Source: Stentor coeruleus (Eukaryota; Ciliophora; Heterotrichea; Heterotrichida; Stentoridae). From it: a DNA stretch of 64,000 nucleotides. Made by a program: the position numbers and the translations under genes. Of the stretch, positions 1-9,951 are shown piece after piece. The notes below the pieces were generated by a model, which was not told where the DNA came from, searched no databases, and worked only from the letters and a program-made list of their open reading frames with translations. The first letter of the stretch is position 1. Every line of letters begins with the position of its first letter. The DNA lies in assembly GCA_001970955.1 (NCBI GenBank), contig MPUH01000291.1, forward strand, positions 1 to 64,000. Direction: 5' to 3'.

Positions 1-377
1 CTTATAAGCTACATTGAATAGCATCATATAGGTTTAATAATTAGAGTAATCTTATAAAAAAATAAATTTTTTTTGGAAGATTGAAGCCAAACATATAAGT
101 ATTTATTAACCCCAATTAACTAAACTTAATTTAAATTATTAATATAAAAAAAGATAGTCCAAAATATAATACTAACTTGGTTATGCATATAAAAAAATGG
201 AAGATTTCAAAATTCATGATTTCTATACATAAGAAAGTCATTAAAAATTCTAAGCTTCCCATATAATTTTATATCTACTAAGAATACCTTGATATCCTCT
301 AAGTTTTATACAAAGTTTAAATTTCACTATATATTAAAACATTAGTTCATATTTTTTTCTGACAGCTTATAAATAAT
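1..377. other. intergenic, upstream of acid phosphatase gene
   Basis: AT-rich stretch with no open frame of note. I see no RNA gene or repeat. It presumably holds the promoter of the phosphatase gene that starts at 378. Confidence 0.6.
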
Positions 378-1791
378 ATGTCCATGGTTTCATTTTTAAC
401 ACTTATCCTCTTTTCCAAAATTTTAACTCAAGCTTTTACAGTAGATCAAATATATTTATCCCTAACAGATGAAGATCACTNCATTTATCCCTAACAGATG
501 AAGATCACTCAATGATAGCTACTTGGGCTATTAGTGAAGATGTAAGTAGCATTTATGTTAGATTTAATGAAGCTACTTCAACTAGTCCAAATAGTTTCCC
601 ACATAGCGCTAAAGCTAATTGTTGGAAATTCAACACAGATGACGATGATGATGACTCAAGGATTCTAAGATATTGTTCTGCAGAGCTAGAGACTTTAAAA
701 TCTAATACAACTTATTTATACCAGATTGGTTCTAGCAAGCTTGGGTGGACTGATAGTTATGCTTTTAGGTCAAAAAGATCTGGTAAAGCAGCTAATGTCA
801 TTGTTTATGGAGACTTTGGGGGAAATCAAGTTGTTGATTCTATAATAGCGATTGAAAAATTAATTAAGAAAGAAATTTTTGATGCAATTATTCATGCTGG
901 AGATATCGCTTATGATCTTGATACTAAAGATGGTACTAACGGTGATAAACAAGTTAATGACCTTGAGCCCATAGCATCATACTTACCATATATGGTATCT
1001 CAAGGTAACCATGAAATCTCAAACAATCAAAGACACTTCAAAAACCGTTTCAGAATGCCAGGTGAAACAGATGGACTTTGGTACTCCTTTACATTAGGTA
1101 AGGCCTACTTTATAGCCTTTACATCAGAGCCAATATTTCATGATAGTGTTGCTAATATCAATGACATGATGTCATTTTTAGAATCTGAATTGAAAAATAT
1201 TGACAGATCTAAATTTCCTTGGGTTATTGTCTATTCACATAGGCTATTTTACTGCTCAACAAAAAGTGGTGCATCAGGGTCGCCTTATTATTCAGAAGAT
1301 CCACTTCAAGATTCTGTTGACCATGTAAATCATGTTAATGATTGTAAAGGTGATGCTGATGAAGTTAAGGAACAGTTTGAGGATTTGTTTTATACATACA
1401 AAGTTGATATAGTAATTAGTGCCCATACGCATTTATATGAAAGGACATTTCCGATATATAATGAACAGGTTCAAGGTNTATAGTAATTAGTGCCCATACG
1501 CATTTATATGAAAGGACATTTCCGATATATAATGAACAGGTTCAAGGTTGTGAGGTTATGGATAATAATTCTTGTGTTAAGTCAAAAGCACCGATATTTA
1601 TTGTGACTGGCATTCCAGGAAACCCAGAAAGCTATGCTTATGGGGCTAAGACTTGGCAGCATTTTACAGCTTTTCAATCATCACATTTGAGCTTTGGCAA
1701 AATGAAAATTGTTAACAAAACATATTTAGCCTGGGAACAAGTACTCAGTGATACATATGAAGTTATTGATTTCCTGCATCTCTACAAATAG
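378..1791 (+). CDS. secreted purple acid phosphatase-like metallophosphoesterase
   Basis: The chosen ATG at 378 opens a hydrophobic signal peptide (MSMVSFLTLILFSKILTQA) followed by the Fn3-like N-domain typical of purple acid phosphatases (QIYLSLTDEDHSMIATWA). The metal ligands follow in order: YGDFGG, GDIAYD, GNHE, YSHR and AHTHLYER. The family hydrolyses phosphomonoesters with a dinuclear metal centre, usually in the secretory or lysosomal system. Two contig joins (N at 481 and 1478) interrupt the gene with duplicated sequence; dropping one copy of each overlap (N+28 and N+70) gives one continuous frame of about 437 residues, so the gene is intact in reality. Two paralogues lie at 16107 and 18170. 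Substrate is not predictable. Confidence 0.88.
481..481. other. scaffold join (N) with duplicated 28 bp overlap
   Basis: 453-480 is repeated at 482-509 with a single difference at the outer base. It is an unmerged contig overlap inside the phosphatase gene. Confidence 0.9.
1478..1478. other. scaffold join (N) with duplicated 70 bp overlap
   Basis: 1408-1477 and 1479-1548 are identical. The gene reads through correctly if one copy is removed. Confidence 0.92.
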
Positions 1792-2380
1792 ATTAATTAT
1801 GAATAAAGAATTATTCTTTTACTTTTTTTATAATTATACATTTTAAATAATATATTTAATCATTTTTCTAAAAACTCAAATTGCGTGATTTGTTAAATAA
1901 TTTTCAATCATGCTAAACATATAGGTTTATAACTTTAAAAGGATCTAATATTGCAAACCTATTATATTACAAAAAATATATATTCCTTAAACCTATAAAA
2001 TATGCTATAGTTAGCTTTAAGAATACTATAATTATATCATAAATAAGCATTTAAGCCTTATGATTATTAGATTTCCAATATTTTCATATTGCATCATCTA
2101 CACTAAGTTTATTATTTTAAATTAAAAACGTATAATTATAAGTATATCTATAAAAATCATACTAAACCAAATTTATAAACTATTATACTTTATTCAATAT
2201 CTAAAAAAAGTTCATTGTCCTTATATAAAACCTCTTTTTTCAACACAAATCTTATAAAATCGCATACCCCAATAAAAATAAATCCTATAATCACATAAAT
2301 CTCTTATCAAAATTATCTTTTCTAATATAAACCCTAAACTCCCTACCTATCCAAATTCTAAAAAACATATACTACTAAAA
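1792..2380. other. intergenic between convergent genes
   Basis: Very AT-rich, with no coding or RNA gene seen. It holds the 3' ends of the phosphatase and GSK3 genes. Confidence 0.6.
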
Positions 2381-3466
2381 TTAAACGTTCACATGGCTTT
2401 CTATGAATTTTCTTTCAATATCATTCCAATTGAACAATTCTGGCAAACGACCTCCACTAGGCAACCTGCATCCTTCTCTTCTTAACTCATCGAAAAACGG
2501 GTGATGCAAAGCTTGATATGCATTAGGTCTTCTTCCTGGTGAATACACCAAAATGCTTTCTAAAAAGCTCAAAGCATCAGCTGGAATCTTACCTTTAAAA
2601 ACCCTAGCCCATGGTGTTCCTCTAATCTCAGGAAGTTTAGGCCCATTATACTTAGAATTCATATCAAACAATTGTTCCCTATTCGGTGTTCCAAGAACTT
2701 TAATAATTTCGACAATCTGATCAGATGCTGATTCCCCTGGAAAAAGTGGTTTTCCTGTGAAAATCTCAGCTATAACACATCCAGCACTCCATACATCAAT
2801 AGCTGTTGCATAAGCTGTAGCTCCAAGTATAAGCTCTGGAGCTCTATAATATCTTGAACATATATATGCTATATTAGGTTCACCTCTAACCAAACGTTTA
2901 GCTGAACCAAAATCACAAAGTACAAGTCTATGTGTGATTGGATCTACTAATAAATTTTGAGGTTTAATATCCCTATGACAAATTCCTATCAAATGACAAT
3001 AACCAATTGACCTTAATATTTGATATGCATAAAGTTTCACTAATATCAAAGGTACTGGGGTGTTTTTACGTAGAAACCCTCTAACAACTTTGTGTAGGGT
3101 ATCAGGAACATACTCCATTACTAAGTTTAAGAAGAGTTCATTAGGTTTTGCCCCTTCTGTAAAAAAAGAATGATGTAAAGCGACTATGTTTGGATGGGTT
3201 AGTTGTTGCATAAGTTCAAGTTCACGATTTTTATATCTTGGGTCTTGAAAAACTTTTTTTATAGCCACTTTTTCTCCTGTTTCAGCTATTGTTGCCATGT
3301 AGACTACGCCAAATGTACCATTCCCTGCAATTTTATCTGATGTGTAAGCTTGTGGGGGCTGTCTTTCGTAAACTGATGGGATTTGATGTGGGTCTGCTGA
3401 TGAGAGAATTGATACATTGAGAGGCCCTGATTGATGCTTTGAGGTCCTTTTGTCTGAATCGACCAT
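2381..3466 (-). CDS. GSK3: glycogen synthase kinase 3 (shaggy-type) Ser/Thr kinase
   Basis: A 361-residue CMGC kinase of the GSK3 family with no intron. The glycine loop GNGTFGVVYMA, VAIKKV lysine, KNRELELM (the arginine of the primed-phosphate pocket), HRDIKPQNLL catalytic loop, DFGSAK metal site and CSRYYRAPELI with the activating tyrosine are all present, so it should be active. GSK3 phosphorylates primed Ser/Thr substrates in the cytoplasm and, in ciliated cells, also acts on cilia length and microtubule proteins. The N-terminal extension is short (about 40 residues) and I see no clear inhibitory serine of the animal type. Length fits the family core. Ciliates usually have several GSK3 copies, so this is one paralogue rather than the only one. 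Confidence 0.95.
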   Translation of the reverse strand: MVDSDKRTSKHQSGPLNVSILSSADPHQIPSVYERQPPQAYTSDKIAGNGTFGVVYMATIAETGEKVAIKKVFQDPRYKNRELELMQQLTHPNIVALHHSFFTEGAKPNELFLNLVMEYVPDTLHKVVRGFLRKNTPVPLILVKLYAYQILRSIGYCHLIGICHRDIKPQNLLVDPITHRLVLCDFGSAKRLVRGEPNIAYICSRYYRAPELILGATAYATAIDVWSAGCVIAEIFTGKPLFPGESASDQIVEIIKVLGTPNREQLFDMNSKYNGPKLPEIRGTPWARVFKGKIPADALSFLESILVYSPGRRPNAYQALHHPFFDELRREGCRLPSGGRLPELFNWNDIERKFIESHVNV

Positions 3467-4464
3467 ATAATTATCATGAGTTTTAAAACTTCATGGCATG
3501 ATGGAATTAATGGAATTTTTCGATAGGAAAAATTGGATATGAAAAAAAAGAAAGGATTGGGAGATTTGAAATGATTTTTGAGGATTTTTAAAGATTTTAA
3601 TGGGTTTTTGTGCTGGATGGTTTTATTGTATTCTCCATAGTGTTTTATGGGATAGTATGGTAAGAGATTTAGTTTATGGTTGCTAGATTTTTAAGTTAAA
3701 ATATGAGTGTTAGGATGATGATTTGGGGAATTGCTATAGTAGGTTTGTTGGAAATGTAGAATTTTTTGGGATTTAGTTTGGATTATGAGATGAGATGATT
3801 AGGCTAAAAAATATATCTTTAAATAGACGTTTTATGCTAAAAAGATTGATATACAATTTTCAAGGACTAAAAAATTATGGGAATTTTTCTTGATTTCAGC
3901 TCAGTTTAATATATAGAAAGATACTATTTTTTACGTAAAATACACAAACTAAAACAACAAAATTATTGAAATTTTAAGTTGATTATCTTATTTGAAAGCA
4001 TACACGAATAAAATAAACGAAATGAAAGAAAAAATTAGGCTTTTTTAATATCAAAATAAAAAAAACTTATATTTTCTATATTAGTTTAGGTACTAATGAG
4101 CCTAGATTCAATATATCAATTCTAAAATTGTATTTTTTACAGAATAAAAATCCCATTATTTATCTAAAATCTATATATATGATTATATATTTGTATTTAG
4201 ACTAATATTATAACTATTCTTAAATTACAGATATTCTAAAGTAATTATATATTATACTCAAATATTATAAACATCTATTTTTCAAAAACATAAGAAAATC
4301 TTGAATCCACCCTTTCATTCTAAAGATTTACTATTGCATACAGATTTATAAAAATCTCATACAATCAAGCAAGAAAACTCTTTTGCAAATACAACAATAA
4401 ATGATTATTTCTGTTAACTAAAGCAATTGTTTTCAATGAAAAATATGTTATTATAATTACAGTT
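3467..4464. other. intergenic, divergent promoter region
   Basis: About 1 kb between two divergent genes. The GSK3-proximal part (about 3500-3800) is G-rich on the + strand, i.e. purine-biased, while the rest is plain AT-rich. No gene or repeat was recognised. Confidence 0.55.
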
Positions 4465-4956
4465 ATGAATACCTTTAAAGAAGAAAACATGGAAAATCCA
4501 TATCGTTATGGAGCCCTGGTCGGGAACTGGGTTGAAGAGAGATTCGGTAAAGAACTGGCCCAGAAACCAGAATCAAAGCCTATGTTAGTAACAAGTGCTC
4601 AATATTTTCATGGGAAACAGAGTACTTTGCATAATTCTCAACCTTCTGATCCTGAACCAGAATTTGATCCAAGAAAAGTTTCGCAGTCTGGAGTTGATCG
4701 TCATTTATTTTTTGGCCATGGGGCTTCACAAGAAGAATTCGAAAAAAGAGAACTTAGAACAAGCTACGAACTCTCAATGCTTAGCAAGGTACCAGCACAT
4801 CAAACTGTTGAAAGTCATTTTATACCACCTCCACTTCCTGAAAAACCTGAAAATGCTAAGCTTGAAACAGGACCTCATCAAATAAAGCCAAAACATTACA
4901 ATGATTTCACTAAGAGATGTGATTTAACTTTCAATAAAATAGGACTAAGGAAGTAA
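4465..4956 (+). CDS. small conserved-looking protein, unknown function
   Basis: 163 residues, soluble, rich in Pro, Glu and Lys. It starts MNTFKEENMENPYRYG; the second Met at residue 9 is an equally good start. A PYRYGALVGNWVEERFG segment near the N-terminus has the look of the short Tyr/Gly/Trp motifs in axonemal microtubule-inner proteins, and the Pro-rich rest has many xPP and HxxxP stretches, but I cannot name a family. No signal peptide, membrane segment or cysteine pattern. It sits head-to-tail before a kinesin gene, which fits but does not prove a ciliary role. Confidence 0.7.
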   Translation: MNTFKEENMENPYRYGALVGNWVEERFGKELAQKPESKPMLVTSAQYFHGKQSTLHNSQPSDPEPEFDPRKVSQSGVDRHLFFGHGASQEEFEKRELRTSYELSMLSKVPAHQTVESHFIPPPLPEKPENAKLETGPHQIKPKHYNDFTKRCDLTFNKIGLRK

Positions 4957-5247
4957 AATATCTTTATCTGAATATTTTTATTCTTATTTTATACAAAAGT
5001 CTTCTACTAATACTTTTTTTTTATAAGAAAAATAGTAAAATTTATATACACGTCTTGGAATTTCCTTTAAAAAAAACCTTTAAATTTTGTATTACATGTT
5101 TAAAAATTACTTAGTCAATAAGTGTTTTTAAATTTCAGCTGAATTATATTATAAACTGATTATATTCATAACGATTTTAGGTTTTATATTTGTTTGATTT
5201 TAATATCAGAATAATCTTTTGTCATGATACAAAAAATATAAAAATAT

Positions 5248-7305
5248 ATGGCAATCTCCATTGATAAGGAAAAAGAACTCAAGCAATTATTAGAAGAATT
5301 TAATGAGTAAGTTTTAATAAGATTCAAAGCTGGATCAAAAGAATACGAAGAAGCTTTAGAAAGTGAAGTGCATGATAAAGATTTAAAAATTGAAGAACTT
5401 TTAAGCACAATTGATAAACTAAAGGAAGATATCATTGATCTAAGAAATAAATACGAAAAAGATGAAATAGAAATAGTCAAGATTATGAACGAATGCGATA
5501 ATTTGAAAAAAAAACTTAAATGGTATGAAGAGCAAAAGCGAGATTTAGAAGTTCTAAATGATCAATGGGAAAATTCAGCTCGGATATTAGAATATTCAAA
5601 ACAAGAGCTTGAAGAACGCCTATCTCAAGCTGAAGAGATTGCCATTATATACAAAGAAGAAATCGAAGAGCTTTCTATGAATAAAGAAATCGAAATGCAA
5701 AGATTAAAAGATCAATACAATGAATTAAAACAAGAATTTTCTGTTGTTGTAGTAGAAAAAACTGATTATAACAAAACAAGTAGCAAAACAAAAGCAGAAA
5801 TAGTAACTCTTAATGAAGGAATATCAATACCTTCAAAAAGTATGTCTCGAAATCAATCAAAAGCATCTTCACGTGCAGCATCTTGTGGACATTCTAGGAA
5901 AAACTCAACTGAATCTAATGACTGTAATCAATCAGTAAAAGTTGTTATAAGAGTTCGTCCTCCTCTTAGAGGTGAAGTTTGGGATAAAAATATTGTTAGT
6001 ATCAGTCAAAATACTATAGAGATAAAAAATGGTAAAACAAGAAATTCAGAGTCTAAGATTTTTGAGTTTGAAAATATCGTTTTGCCTAATGAAAATGATG
6101 AGTTTATGTTTAATCAAGTAAAAGAAAGCGTTAATCAGGTAATGGATGGTAAAAATGCATGTATTATGGCTTATGGGCAAACAGGTTCAGGTAAAACATA
6201 TACAATGAATAGTCTTATTCATCAAGCTTTAGATTGTTTAAGAAATATAGAAAATGCTGAGGTTACAATTCAGTGTCTTGAAGTTTATAATGAACAAGTT
6301 AAAAATTTGTGTGCTTCTGAACAGAATATAAAAAACCCTAAGGAACCATTAGAAAGTAGTGAAATTAAACTTAAAGGTGATTGGGTTAATGAAGCTTTAA
6401 ATTATATAGAAGAAGCTATAAGTAGAAGGACAACTAAATTTACAGAATGTAATGAGAGAAGTTCTAGAAGTCATGCGATATATACATTGAATTTTTATAC
6501 TAATGATTGTTTCTCAAAAATACAATTTGTTGATTTAGCTGGAAGTGAAAGAGTTGGTAAGAGTAATGTATCTGGAGAAACACTTAAAGAAGCTTTACTT
6601 ATAAATAAATCTCTTTCTGCACTTCAGGATGTTATATCAGCTTTAGAAAATAAACAAAAACATGTTCCTTATCGTAATTCTATGCTTACAAGGCTACTTC
6701 AACCAACACTTGGGGGAAGTGAAAGCTCTGTTACTATGATAGTTAATTGTAGTCCGTGCAATGATAGTACCAATGAAACTATTTGCTCTTTGGCTTTAGC
6801 GTCAAGAGTTAAAGCTGTTGATTTAGGATTTTTCATTAGAAAAAATCTTAAAAATAAAGAAGTTGAAAGGACATTATGTCTATTGGAAAAAGAAAGATTA
6901 GAAAAGAACAACCTACTAAGAATTCTTGATAAACTTCAAAGAGACCTTGAAAGCTATCAATTTGCAGTAAAAGATCGTGATAATAAAATCTCAATGCTTA
7001 ACAACAAAATAAAACTCCGAGATCGAGCTTACCAAGAAGTTCGAATATCAAAGCCAAAAATCGAAATAAGCAAGCCAATAGAAAGTACACCAAATCTAAA
7101 TTCCTACCCATCTTCAAAAGCAAAATCTCGTAGTGAAATGGCAAAAACAAAAACTAGAAATTTGATACATTTAAACATAAAAGAAATAGGAAGAGTTGTT
7201 AGTATGAGTCCACCTATTGCGATTTTTTCTGCAAACATTGGTGAAAGACCCACTAGAATTCCAGCCCCTAGCATTGTTAATTTAAAAATTGGCCACAGTT
7301 CTTAA
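5248..7305 (+). CDS. kinesin with central motor domain
   Basis: Two exons. Exon 1 starts at the ATG at 5248 (MAISIDKEKELKQLLEEF), and a 15 nt intron at 5307-5321 joins it in frame to the long second exon, giving about 680 residues. Residues about 20-190 are coiled coil, then a Ser-rich linker, then the motor (about 225-525): VKVVIRVRPPLRGE, P-loop AYGQTGSGKTYTM, switch I NERSSRSHAIYTL, switch II VDLAGSERVGKS, and the YRNSMLTRLLQPTLGG microtubule-binding helix. A short coiled coil and a basic tail follow. All nucleotide-binding motifs are intact. A coiled coil before and a tail after the motor fits neither a classic N-terminal kinesin nor kinesin-14, whose GNIRVF-type neck is absent. Subfamily is left open. 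Confidence 0.92.
5307..5321 (+). other. 15 nt intron (kinesin)
   Basis: GTAAGTTTTAATAAG; A at position -6. Removal joins GA|A (Glu) in frame. Confidence 0.9.
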
Positions 7306-8315
7306 TTATTTTTATTGTGATAAATTACGTTTTTCCCATAAACTAGTAGCTCAAGTTTTTTAATTTCATCATTTAGCCTTTTATTGTCATTATTAATCCG
7401 TCTTAGTTCACGATCTAATAAATTATATTCTTTTGCTAAAAGATTTTCATGATTTTTAGCTTCGTTTTCAGATAAAACAATTTTTTTAAGATCTGATTTT
7501 TGTGAATTTAAACGACGCTGAGACTGTTTAAGAGTATTTTGCATTGTGGCGATTTCATTTTGGACAGGACCAGATTGTTCGAGGATTTGCTGTTGAATTG
7601 ATAGAAGCTCTTTTTCTAAAGATTCAATTCTTCTATCTTTTTCTTGCACTTCTTTTGATGTGCATTCAATCCATTCATCGTGACTTGTAGTTATTTTTTC
7701 TATGAGTTTTTTATGTTCATCAAATTGAGAATTTATCAAATTTTCAAGATGTTTTACTTCATTTTTGGCTTTGTTTTCTAGAAAATGCTTACTGTTTCTG
7801 ATTTTTTCCTCTAACTCGCAAATTTCATTTTCCAAAGCTTCAACCGTTTTTTCATGAGAGTTTTGCATATCTTCTAATGCGTATTTTTCTTGTTCAATCT
7901 TGTTCCTTTCAGTTTCAATAAGTTCCTCAGTTTCTTCTATTTGTCTTCTTAGGTCAAACATTTGTTTTTCTTTTTCTTTTTTCATTCCTTCAAGGCGCAT
8001 TTCATAATCTTCACAAACTCTTTCAAGTTCTTTTTTATGAATTTCTGAGTTTAAACGAATCTGTTCACGTAAAGATTCTAGTTGGTTACTTAAAGCATTT
8101 CTTATTTTCTCATAATTTAGTTCTTGGGAATTGTAAATTTTTGATGCATGTTTAAGTGCTCTTTCTTGATATAAGTCTAGCTCTTTTGCATAGTCTCTAC
8201 GATAACTTTCACTAAAATATGGATTTGTTGAAGAAGGCTTGTATGGAAGATCACCTTCATCAAGATTAGATCTATGTAGGGATGCAAAATTTGATAGCGA
8301 ACTCGAGAAATTCAT
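7302..8315 (-). CDS. coiled-coil protein, unknown function
   Basis: 337 residues, almost entirely heptad-rich coiled coil from about residue 45 on, with high Glu/Lys/Asn content. The N-terminal 45 residues are Ser/Tyr/Pro-rich (PYKPSSTNPYFSESYRRDY). No motif beyond the coiled coil. Its stop codon overlaps that of the convergent kinesin gene (shared TTAA at 7302-7305), so the two transcripts must overlap at their 3' ends. A structural role in cortex, basal body or cilium is a guess based on the neighbours. Confidence 0.85.
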   Translation of the reverse strand: MNFSSSLSNFASLHRSNLDEGDLPYKPSSTNPYFSESYRRDYAKELDLYQERALKHASKIYNSQELNYEKIRNALSNQLESLREQIRLNSEIHKKELERVCEDYEMRLEGMKKEKEKQMFDLRRQIEETEELIETERNKIEQEKYALEDMQNSHEKTVEALENEICELEEKIRNSKHFLENKAKNEVKHLENLINSQFDEHKKLIEKITTSHDEWIECTSKEVQEKDRRIESLEKELLSIQQQILEQSGPVQNEIATMQNTLKQSQRRLNSQKSDLKKIVLSENEAKNHENLLAKEYNLLDRELRRINNDNKRLNDEIKKLELLVYGKNVIYHNKNN

Positions 8316-8555
8316 TTATGAAATATGGCTAAGAAATATATTTGCAAAAATAGAAAAGTAATTATCTTTTATGGTTTAAGTGATTTTTTTTTTTTTGATA
8401 TATTGTATTGGTAACATAATTAAAATTTATAAAAGTCTTGATGTATTTTTTTTTAACAGAAGAAATTATGTTTTAGGAAGAAGACTTTTTTAGTTTTTAT
8501 TTCAAATGATTTTTGGGTATTTTTAAGCTAATGTTGTTTATATAAATAGGATTTC

Positions 8556-9914
8556 ATGGATGATTATTTCAAAGAATTTAAAACTAAAGGAAAAGCTAAA
8601 AAAGGAACCGAATTTACAAACACCATGAAAGTTGTAAAAGCAGCAATTATTAATTCTAGAAAAAAAATAAAAGAAAAGTTTGGAAAAATAAAATTTGGCT
8701 CTAAAAACTATCATGCTTCCATGATAAAAAATCTGCCACTACTCGAAAAGATTTTTGTCAAGTTAAGAAAAGAAAAACTCAAAGCAAAATACAGTTTAGA
8801 GTTAAATTTTAAAGACTACAATAAAGTTGTTAAAAGGCTAAGAGAAAATTCTAAGATTAGTCATGAAATCCTTACTTTAGATGAAGATGAGTTAAAAATA
8901 CGTGAAATGAAATTAGAAGCAGATCTCAAGCTTAAAGAATATGAAGCTCAATTAAATGCAGAGAAATTAAAACATCAACTCTTACAAGACTTGCATGAAA
9001 AAGCTAAAATTCGACAAGAACAATTAAACAAACAGAAAAAACAATTACAAGATATATCGCCTCTAAAAACAAGACCGAAATTCATGGATATTGAAGAAAG
9101 TTACAAATCAAAAATCGAACTTCCAGAATTGGAAAGAAGAAAGGCTGAACTTGCTAAAAAAAGAATTATGCTTAAGCCAATTTCAAGACAAGAAATGATT
9201 GAACATGTGAAAAAATATAATGAATATTCTGTAGAAGCTGAGAAAAAAAGAACAGTAAAGTATTTAGAATCAGTAGAAAAAGATACTCATCTAATTAATA
9301 AAATAAAAAGAAATCAAATTATTGAAAATGAAGAAATGAAAGCTAAGAAGAAAGCTCAATTTGAAAAGCGCAAACGATACGCAGAATTGGTTAGAGAAAT
9401 TTTTGCCCCAAAAATTGATGAAAAGTCAGAATCCGATTGTGAAAAGGATATAAAAGATATGAAGGAAGTTATTAAAAATCCTACTTCTAAAGACAATCCA
9501 AAAAACGAAGAAGTTTTACAAAAGGATGATCCACATAGCATATTAGAAAAAGTGAAAAAAGTCGTCCTTAAAAGGAAAAATAAATCTTTCATAGAATCAA
9601 AAACCCCTGAAATCCAAAAAGAAACAAAATTCGATTATTTAGCTGAAAAGCGAAAACAACGATCGATTATAAATAACAGTTATAGTTTAGATGAAGCATA
9701 CAAATCATTACAAGATTTATCAATAAAAACAAATAAAAGTCAAGCTCTGAAAGATATAAAAAAATTAGAAAAACTGGCAATAATCCAAGAATACAAAATT
9801 AAAGGCACAAACCCAAAAAATGCTGATATTTTAGAAATCGAAGAAAAATTAAATGATTTTCTAATGGAATCAGTTAGAGCTAAAATATCTTTGTGTGTGA
9901 AAAATGAAAATTAG
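8556..9914 (+). CDS. basic charged coiled-coil protein, unknown function
   Basis: 452 residues, very Lys/Glu-rich, with long helices at about residues 85-175 and 190-285. There is no signal peptide, membrane segment or catalytic motif. The N-terminus (MDDYFKEFKTKGKAKKGTE) is strongly basic. The next gene starts only 37 bp after its stop on the same strand. Composition suggests a cytoskeletal or RNA/DNA-binding scaffold protein; I recognise no family. Confidence 0.8.
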   Translation: MDDYFKEFKTKGKAKKGTEFTNTMKVVKAAIINSRKKIKEKFGKIKFGSKNYHASMIKNLPLLEKIFVKLRKEKLKAKYSLELNFKDYNKVVKRLRENSKISHEILTLDEDELKIREMKLEADLKLKEYEAQLNAEKLKHQLLQDLHEKAKIRQEQLNKQKKQLQDISPLKTRPKFMDIEESYKSKIELPELERRKAELAKKRIMLKPISRQEMIEHVKKYNEYSVEAEKKRTVKYLESVEKDTHLINKIKRNQIIENEEMKAKKKAQFEKRKRYAELVREIFAPKIDEKSESDCEKDIKDMKEVIKNPTSKDNPKNEEVLQKDDPHSILEKVKKVVLKRKNKSFIESKTPEIQKETKFDYLAEKRKQRSIINNSYSLDEAYKSLQDLSIKTNKSQALKDIKKLEKLAIIQEYKIKGTNPKNADILEIEEKLNDFLMESVRAKISLCVKNEN

Positions 9915-9951
9915 TTAAATAATATATTGATTCCACTAAATAATTATATAA

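Noticed and set aside
4450-4465. A 16 nt GT...AG segment just before the ATG at 4465 as a 5' intron
   Set aside because: It lacks the A at -6 that all accepted introns have, and joining it leads an upstream ATG to a stop after a few codons.
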